A stretch of DNA of 11,048 bases from an uncultured Lachnospiraceae bacterium (lineage in GTDB: Bacteria > Bacillota_A > Clostridia > Lachnospirales > Lachnospiraceae). The stretch lies in NCBI GenBank assembly GCA_900555005.1, contig USJM01000049.1:1-11048 (forward strand). Reading direction: 5' to 3'. The notes under the pieces were generated by a model that ran no database searches, had not been told where the DNA came from, and saw only the letters and a list, made by a program, of their open reading frames with translations. This document shows positions 6,663 through 11,048 of this stretch, in pieces (position 1 is the first letter of the stretch; each line of letters opens with the position of its first letter). Position numbers and translations under genes: made by a program.

Positions 6663-7660
6663 TTAATTCCGCACACTCCTGCGCTCGACCAGTTTTCCGG
6701 TCACCAGCGTTTTCACCGGATCCAGCTGCGGGTTCTCAATCCGGTTCAGAATCCCTCTGACCGCTTCATACCCGATAAACCGCCGCTGTACATGGATCGT
6801 CGTGAGCGTCGGAGAGCTCACCGCCGCATACGGGATATCGTCAAAGCCAATGACCGATACCTCCTCCGGTACGCGGATCCCCTTCTCCCGAAGCGCTGTA
6901 ATGGCCCCGAGCGCAATGATGTCGTTCACCGCAAAGAAACACTCCGGAAGCGCTTTTGTGCCACAGGCGTCCAGTTCCCGGAGCATGTCTGCCCGCGCCC
7001 CCTTCATATCCGGACGCAGCCGATGCTCCGGCCCCCGGAAGGAAAAGTCAAGCAATTCCAGACTCCTGAAAAAAAACCGGTTCCGGAGTTCAAAATTTTC
7101 GAAGGGAATGCTGCTGGTCAGCAGGCCAATTTTCGAAAACCCCCGCTGTTTCAGAAAGTTCAGCGCAATCCATACATTCTCCTCATTGTTCATGCAGAGG
7201 CAGGGGTAATTGTAATTCGGAACCGGATTGTCGATCACGATAAATGGAATCCGAATCGAAGCGATGTCTCCGTACATCGACGGCGGGATCTCCGAGGCAA
7301 TCAAAATTGCGCCGGAATAGCTGTCATAGCTCATTGCCTCCAGCTCTTCCTTCAGATCCCCTGATATGTTGACAATGGAGAGGCCATAGCCTTCATTCTT
7401 CAGATTCTTCTCAATGGCATCGATAATTGCCGATATAAATCCCTGATTTTCCTCAACCAGATAACCGCTTCCCCGGTACTGAATGAGCAGAATACGATTC
7501 CGCAGAACGGCTTTTCTGCGTTTCGGCGAATACCCGTACTTCTCAACCGCCTCCAGAACCTTCGCTCTGGTCTGCTCACTGATATCTCCCTTGCCGTTCA
7601 GAACCATTGATATGGTTGCGGGGGAGACTCCGATCCCCCTGCCAGCTCTCTGATTGTCAT
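6663..7660 (-). CDS. LacI-family transcriptional regulator, frameshift in the HTH
   Basis: This DNA-binding sugar-responsive regulator probably controls the adjacent ABC/DhaKL operon. Helix-turn-helix residues are MTIRELAG, then IGVSPATISMVLNGKGD, followed by the hinge region EAVEKYGYSPKRRK. The C-terminal part is a periplasmic-binding-like ligand domain with PECFFAVNDIIALGAI and VSVIGFDDIPYAAVSSPTLT, standard for the family. The two halves of the HTH are in different frames. At 7635-7639 a run of five G (minus strand) must be six to join them, giving 332 aa. Start 7660 (MTIREL) is preceded by AGGCGGT; an in-frame ATG at 7681 would add seven residues. Without the correction the frame runs upstream to 7766 in sequence that looks non-coding. 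Two palindromic operators lie just downstream. The effector is unknown. Confidence 0.9.
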
Positions 7661-7824
7661 CGCTGTGCACCGCCTGTCCATGCTCCGTCTTCGCTCCGGG
7701 CGCCCCGGCATGTTTCTGATTGTCCTGCCTTCTGGTGTTGTCAGCGCCCCTTCGGAAGACTTCCACGATCAGCCGCCTTTCTGCGTCTGCCGCTTCAGTT
7801 TCCCGTCCCGTCTTCTCACCCAGT

Positions 7825-7853
7825 AAGCTAACTCGAATTCAGACAGTGGTCAA
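7825..7853 (-). promoter_or_regulatory. Possible promoter for the LacI-family gene
   Basis: The 251-base gap between nagA and the regulator (7661-7911) holds TTGACC, a 17-base spacer and TAGCTT on the minus strand. The -10 matches only three of six positions, so this is a weak candidate. The gap contains no recognisable gene and no T-tailed terminator. Confidence 0.3.
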
Positions 7854-7911
7854 CCATCATTTTTTTACGTCTTCGTCCTGGCAGGCTTTTCAGCCAGCCG
7901 GCCGCCGGTCT

Positions 7912-9083
7912 TCAGCTTTCTGACGAGACAGCCTCTCTGCCGTCGATCCAGACCGTCCGCACCTTCAGGGATTGTCAAGTGCCACCATGTCTGCGCGCTT
8001 TCCGGCCTGGATCGAGCCGATCTCGCGATCCATCCGGATCGCCCGTGCCGGCGTACTGCTGGCTGCAATAACCGCATCCTCCAGCGACATACCAAAGTCC
8101 ACGACACGGCGAACGCCCTCCATCAGGGATATGACAGACCCGGCGATGGTGTCCGTTCCCTTCAGCGTCGCCCTGCCGTTTCGAAGTGTAATCATCTGGC
8201 CGCCGAACGGATAATCTCCCTCCGGCATCCCGGTACACCGGAGCGAATCGGACACCAGAACCAACTGCCTTCCGAACAGCTTCTCCGCCATTCTCATGAC
8301 TGAAGGCTCCACATGCATGCCGTCACAGATCAGCTCTGCCGTCGCACCGGCATCATACGCCGCCGCAATCAGCCCCGGCTTTCTGTGGTGGATCGGCTGC
8401 ATTGCATTGAACAGGTGTGTGACATGGCTGGCCCCGGCAAAAAAGGCCCGCATCGCCGTGTCATAGTCAGCCATTGTATGTCCAAGCGATACCGTACAGA
8501 GCTTCGACGCTTCCCTCACAAATGCAATTCCGCCTTCGGTCTCCGGCGCCATGGTTACCAGGCGGACTGTCCCGCCTGCTGCCTCGTTGAGCCGTTTGAG
8601 CATCTCCACATCCGGAACATGGATGTTCTCCGGATTCTGCGCGCCGCGCTTCTCCATACAGACAAACGGTCCCTCCAGATGAACGCCGACGGAGCGTGCG
8701 CCATCCTCCGGTCTTCTGAAATGACTGATCGTCCGGCACGCCTCTTTCAGCTCCGGTTCCTTGAGCGTCATCGTCGTCGGGCACCAGCTCGTCACACCAT
8801 TTCGCGCGTAGAAGCGACTCATCGTCTGCATCTCTGCGGCATCTCCGTCACTGGCATCCGCGCCCATCGCCGCGTGCGTGTGGATGTCCACCAGTCCGGG
8901 GATGATATAAAAACCGCTGTAGTCCAGAATATCCTCTCCGTTCTCTTCCGTGCAGCCAAAGCCCGTATTCTGGATGGATGACGACTTCATGCCGGGGATG
9001 AAGTTGCTGAACCGTTCGTCAAACTCCAGCGTCCCGCTCTGGAACGCCGACCCGATCAGGATATGATCACTGTAAAGTTTCAT
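7912..9083 (-). CDS. nagA: N-acetylglucosamine-6-phosphate deacetylase, frameshift near C-terminus
   Basis: This cytoplasmic amidohydrolase converts GlcNAc-6-phosphate to glucosamine-6-phosphate and acetate, feeding NagB. Landmarks are GLVDIHTHAAMGAD with His68 and His70, GVHLEGPF with Glu137, SLGHT with His202, THLFNAMQPIHH with His223, DGMHVEP with His257 and VSDSLRCTG with Asp279, the likely catalytic acid. All metal and catalytic positions expected of NagA are present. The frame as given stops at 7965 after ADMVALDNP. The next frame continues with LKVRTVWIDGREAVSSES and stops at 7912, which matches the usual NagA ending. One C added to the CCC at 7967-7969 restores a 390-aa protein. The start codon overlaps the nagB stop as ATGA, implying translational coupling. 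The function is well supported. Confidence 0.94.
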
Positions 9084-9817
9084 CGTGCGACCTCCATATC
9101 CGAAAGCGCCTCCTCGTCCGCCACCAGAATGAAATCAGGATGGAGCTGGAGCACCGACGCCGGAACCTGCGGCACGACCGGACCGCAGAAAGCGTCCTTC
9201 AGGATGCCTGCTTTGCCCTTTCCGCTCACGACCATCAGCACGCGGCGTGCCTTCATGATGCCCGCAACGCCCATGGTGTATGCAAAACGCGGGACTTCCT
9301 CCTCCGAAGAGAAGAACCGCTTGTTGGCCTGAATGGTGGAGTCGGTCAGCGCAACCTTGTGTGTGCCGGACGGGAAAAAGTCCTCCGGCTCGTTGAACCC
9401 GATATGTCCGTCCGGTCCCAGCCCGAGCAGCTGCAGATCCGTCCGTCCGTTTTTTTCCATCACTGCATCGTATTCCGCGCAGGCCTTCTGCGCGTCCGCC
9501 TGCTTTCCATCCGGAAAATATGTATTCTCCGGTCTGATATTGACCCGGTCAAACAGATGATGGTGCATGAACCAGACGTAGCTCTGATCGCTCGTGATGT
9601 CCAGCCCGCAATACTCATCCAGGTTGACCGTCCGGACTCCGGAAAAATCCAGCGCCCCATCCTCATACATCTTCACCAGCTCGTCATAGGTACCGATCGG
9701 ACTCGAACCCGTTGCCAGGCCAAGCACGCAGTCCGGCTTCAGAATCACCTCCGAAGCGATGATCTCAGCCGCCCGGCGGCTCATTTCATGATAGTCTTTT
9801 GCACGAATGATTCTCAT
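9080..9817 (-). CDS. nagB: Glucosamine-6-phosphate deaminase
   Basis: This enzyme converts glucosamine-6-phosphate to fructose-6-phosphate and ammonia, the last step that brings amino sugars into glycolysis. It is 245 aa, the length of the shorter Firmicutes NagB proteins (E. coli 266). Diagnostic motifs are LGLATGSSPIGTYDEL (phosphate loop), VNLDEYCGL with Asp67, and LGPDGHIGFNEPE with Asp136, His138 and Glu143 of the catalytic set. The start at 9817 (MRIIRAKDYHEM) is backed by AGGAG eight to nine bases upstream; the frame continues to 9853 without a better site. It follows the ROK kinase after 147 bases that include a tandem repeat, and overlaps nagA by four bases. The reading frame is intact. 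Confidence 0.96.
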   Translation of the reverse strand: MRIIRAKDYHEMSRRAAEIIASEVILKPDCVLGLATGSSPIGTYDELVKMYEDGALDFSGVRTVNLDEYCGLDITSDQSYVWFMHHHLFDRVNIRPENTYFPDGKQADAQKACAEYDAVMEKNGRTDLQLLGLGPDGHIGFNEPEDFFPSGTHKVALTDSTIQANKRFFSSEEEVPRFAYTMGVAGIMKARRVLMVVSGKGKAGILKDAFCGPVVPQVPASVLQLHPDFILVADEEALSDMEVAR

Positions 9818-9916
9818 TTCTATCTCTCCTGTCTTCTCACCGTCTTCTGCCATTTGGGGTCATTCGGCGCATCTGTGTCTGCATCCTTCCCGGTGCCAGG
9901 CCTTTTGCGCGCAGGC

Positions 9917-9952
9917 TTCCGGTGTACATTCCGGTATACATTCCGATGTACA
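9917..9952. repeat. Three tandem 12-bp repeats before nagB
   Basis: TTCCGGTGTACA, TTCCGGTATACA and TTCCGATGTACA follow one another without gaps in the ROK-kinase/nagB spacer. The copies differ at one or two positions, and each ends in, or contains, a 6-base palindrome (TGTACA or GTATAC). It begins 13 bases beyond the ROK stop codon in transcription order. It could be a simple slippage expansion or a multi-site regulator target. Confidence 0.85.
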
Positions 9953-9964
9953 GGCCTCCGCCGC

Positions 9965-10905
9965 TCAGCGTCCCTGCCGTTTTCTCTGCATCTTCTGAAA
10001 ATGCAGATACGCCCCGATCATGCCTGCGTCGTTGCCCTGCCGCGCCATCGTCAGCTCTGTTTCCTGTGCGATGGAACGGATCAGGTACCGGTCCAGCGCG
10101 CCCCGAATCCTCGGGTACAGATATTCTTTCTGCGCCATCACGCCGCCTCCGAGCACGACAACCTCCGGGTTGAGGACATAGCAGATATTCGCAATGCCTT
10201 TTCCAAGGATATCACACATACGGTCAATCTCACTGACACAATCGGATCACCCTCCCTGGCCGCCTCAAAAATACGCTGCCCAGTCCAAATCCGGCTCATA
10301 TCCCCCAGTGCGGCTGTATCCCCGCCGGTTCTCTCCTGCCGCTTCTGCTCTGCAACTCGTCTCAGGAGGACACTCATGGCACCGAGGCGCTCAAACTGTC
10401 CGCCTTCCAGATTCATGTATCCGATCTCGCAGCCGCTGCCTGAATGGCCATGATACACATCGCCCTTCCAGACGAAGCAGCCTCCGATCCCGGTTCCGAC
10501 TGTCAGGCAGAGCACGCTGTCTCTGCCCTTCGCAGCGCCGAGTACGGCCTCCGCCAGGCCGGCGCAGTTGACATCATTTTCGATCTCACAGGGCAGACCC
10601 GTCTTCTCCTCAATGATGGTCTTGAATTCTGTCCCGGCATAATCCGGAATGTTGGGCCCCGAGTAGAAAATCCGCCCTCTCCCGGTGTCCACCATCCCCG
10701 CCGAGGAGATGCAGACCCCGTCCGCCTTTTCTTTGTTCGAAGTGAGAGATGAGATGATATCCAGGACCTTCTCCACGATCCCCGTTCCGCCAAGCCAGGC
10801 TTCAGTCGGCCGCTTTCCTTTCTCCAGAAAGCGGACTGTCTTCCCTTCCATCAGACCGTACTTGATGTCTGTCCCTCCAATATCGATGGTAATGAATCTG
10901 TCCAT
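9965..10905 (-). CDS. ROK-family sugar kinase (N-acetylmannosamine-kinase-like), one frameshift
   Basis: This ATP-dependent sugar kinase of the ROK family is about 313 aa after repair. Visible motifs are the phosphate loop DIGGTDIKYG at residues 8-17, FYSGPNIPDYAGTEFK, IENDVNCAGLAEA with the catalytic Asp111, TVGTGIGGCFV, and the C-terminal VLNPEVVVLGGGVM. The zinc motif CxCGxxGC found in many ROK kinases is absent; the region reads GHSGSGCEIGYMNLEGG instead. Near 10232-10233 the frame breaks: EAAREGDPIVS is followed one frame over by EIDRMCDILGKGIANICY, so one base is missing. Start 10905 (MDRFITIDIGG) has AGGG five bases upstream; a GTG at 10917 is an alternative. Its place beside nagB and nagA suggests ManNAc or GlcNAc as substrate, but glucokinase or beta-glucoside kinase activity cannot be excluded. 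Confidence 0.88.
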
Positions 10906-10930
10906 AATCACCCTCACGCTGCACCCTGCA

Positions 10931-10957
10931 GCCGCTTACAGGTACTTCGCCCTTGCG
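10931..10957. repeat. Direct repeat copy A (gene-end-like)
   Basis: This 27-base segment matches 11004-11030 with only three C/T differences. Read on the minus strand it encodes ARAKYL and a stop, like the end of the upstream gene. It lies 26 bases before the ROK kinase start. Confidence 0.75.
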
Positions 10958-11003
10958 CCCCACCCGGCCCCTGTGCACACCTCAGGCCGAATTCCATGGC
11001 GCT

Positions 11004-11030
11004 GCTGCTTACAGGTATTTTGCCCTTGCG
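11004..11030. repeat. Direct repeat copy B (end of upstream gene)
   Basis: This is the second copy of the 27-base repeat, 73 bases from copy A. It covers the last codons (ARAKYL, stop) of the truncated upstream gene and five bases beyond. Confidence 0.75.
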
Positions 11031-11048
11031 GCCCGGATCATCCCGGCT
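11009..11048 (-). CDS. 3' end of an unrecognised gene
   Basis: Only the last 12 codons are in the window, reading AGMIRAARAKYL and a TAA stop. The frame is inferred from the good codon usage and from the repeat copy that preserves the same peptide with synonymous changes. Upstream of a ROK kinase and nag genes, an amino-sugar or sialic-acid enzyme would be expected, but 12 residues do not identify the family. Confidence 0.5.
   Translation of the reverse strand, partial: AGMIRAARAKYL

Noticed and set aside
7661..7766. N-terminal extension of the LacI-family protein to 7766
   Set aside because: The upstream residues have no family match, and the frame is open only because of the missing base in the G run; MTIREL at 7660 is the normal start type.
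7868..7905. Hairpin just after nagA (GGCTGGCT-GAAA-AGCCTGCC with one T-T mismatch) as a terminator
   Set aside because: No T-run follows on the minus strand, and the preceding T-run on the plus strand is on the wrong side.
9917..9952. The 12-bp tandem repeat as a CRISPR fragment
   Set aside because: The units are contiguous with no spacers and are far shorter than CRISPR repeats.
9140..10453. A 437-codon open frame on the plus strand opposite nagB and the ROK kinase
   Set aside because: It lies antisense to two recognised genes, has a composition typical of antisense frames in GC-rich DNA and no recognisable motif.
10914..10997. A 27-codon small gene between the truncated gene and the ROK kinase
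   Set aside because: It has no ribosome site, no recognisable content and runs through the duplicated gene-end segment in the wrong frame.
1..11048. Programmed ribosomal frameshifting as the explanation for the five breaks
   Set aside because: The sites share no slippery heptamer or downstream structure, and these families are not known to use recoding; missing bases explain all five more simply.

Overview
The window looks like a sugar-catabolism region of a Gram-positive, moderately GC-rich Clostridia-type genome, probably Lachnospiraceae. The grounds are the strong AGGAGG-type ribosome sites, the acidic Glu/Ala/Thr-rich linker after the signal peptide of the solute-binding protein, the ribose-type ABC operon layout and the gene families present. 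No gene here fixes the species. All ten recognisable genes, and the stub of an eleventh, lie on the minus strand, so the region reads from high to low coordinates.

Right part (about 11048-7912) is an amino-sugar module. It holds the 3' end of an unrecognised gene, a ROK-family sugar kinase (N-acetylmannosamine-kinase-like), nagB (glucosamine-6-phosphate deaminase) and nagA (N-acetylglucosamine-6-phosphate deacetylase). nagB and nagA overlap by ATGA. Together these would convert phosphorylated N-acetyl amino sugars to fructose-6-phosphate.

Middle (7681-6406) holds a LacI-family regulator, a strong intrinsic terminator behind it, and a regulatory region. That region has a good sigma-70-type promoter (TTGACA, 17 bp, TATTGT) and two copies of a 12-base palindromic operator, one just downstream of the promoter and one just past the lacI stop.

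Left part (6405-1) is a six-gene operon: periplasmic-binding-type solute-binding protein, tandem-domain sugar ATPase, two permeases, DhaK-type kinase subunit and DhaL-type kinase subunit (cut by the window edge). Import by a ribose/rhamnose/AI-2-type ABC system followed by a DhaKL-type kinase suggests uptake and phosphorylation of a short ketose or other small polyol-derived sugar. The substrate cannot be read from sequence. No DhaM phosphodonor subunit is visible.

Five of the genes (dhaL, the ATPase, lacI, nagA and the ROK kinase) are each broken by exactly one missing base, and adding one base restores a full family-typical protein in every case. This uniform pattern points to sequencing or assembly deletions rather than gene decay. 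Other noteworthy items are a 16-bp perfect hairpin between the binding-protein and ATPase genes, a three-copy 12-bp tandem repeat before nagB, a short repeated gene end before the ROK kinase, a binding protein without a lipobox, and non-canonical motifs in DhaK and in the second ATPase domain.
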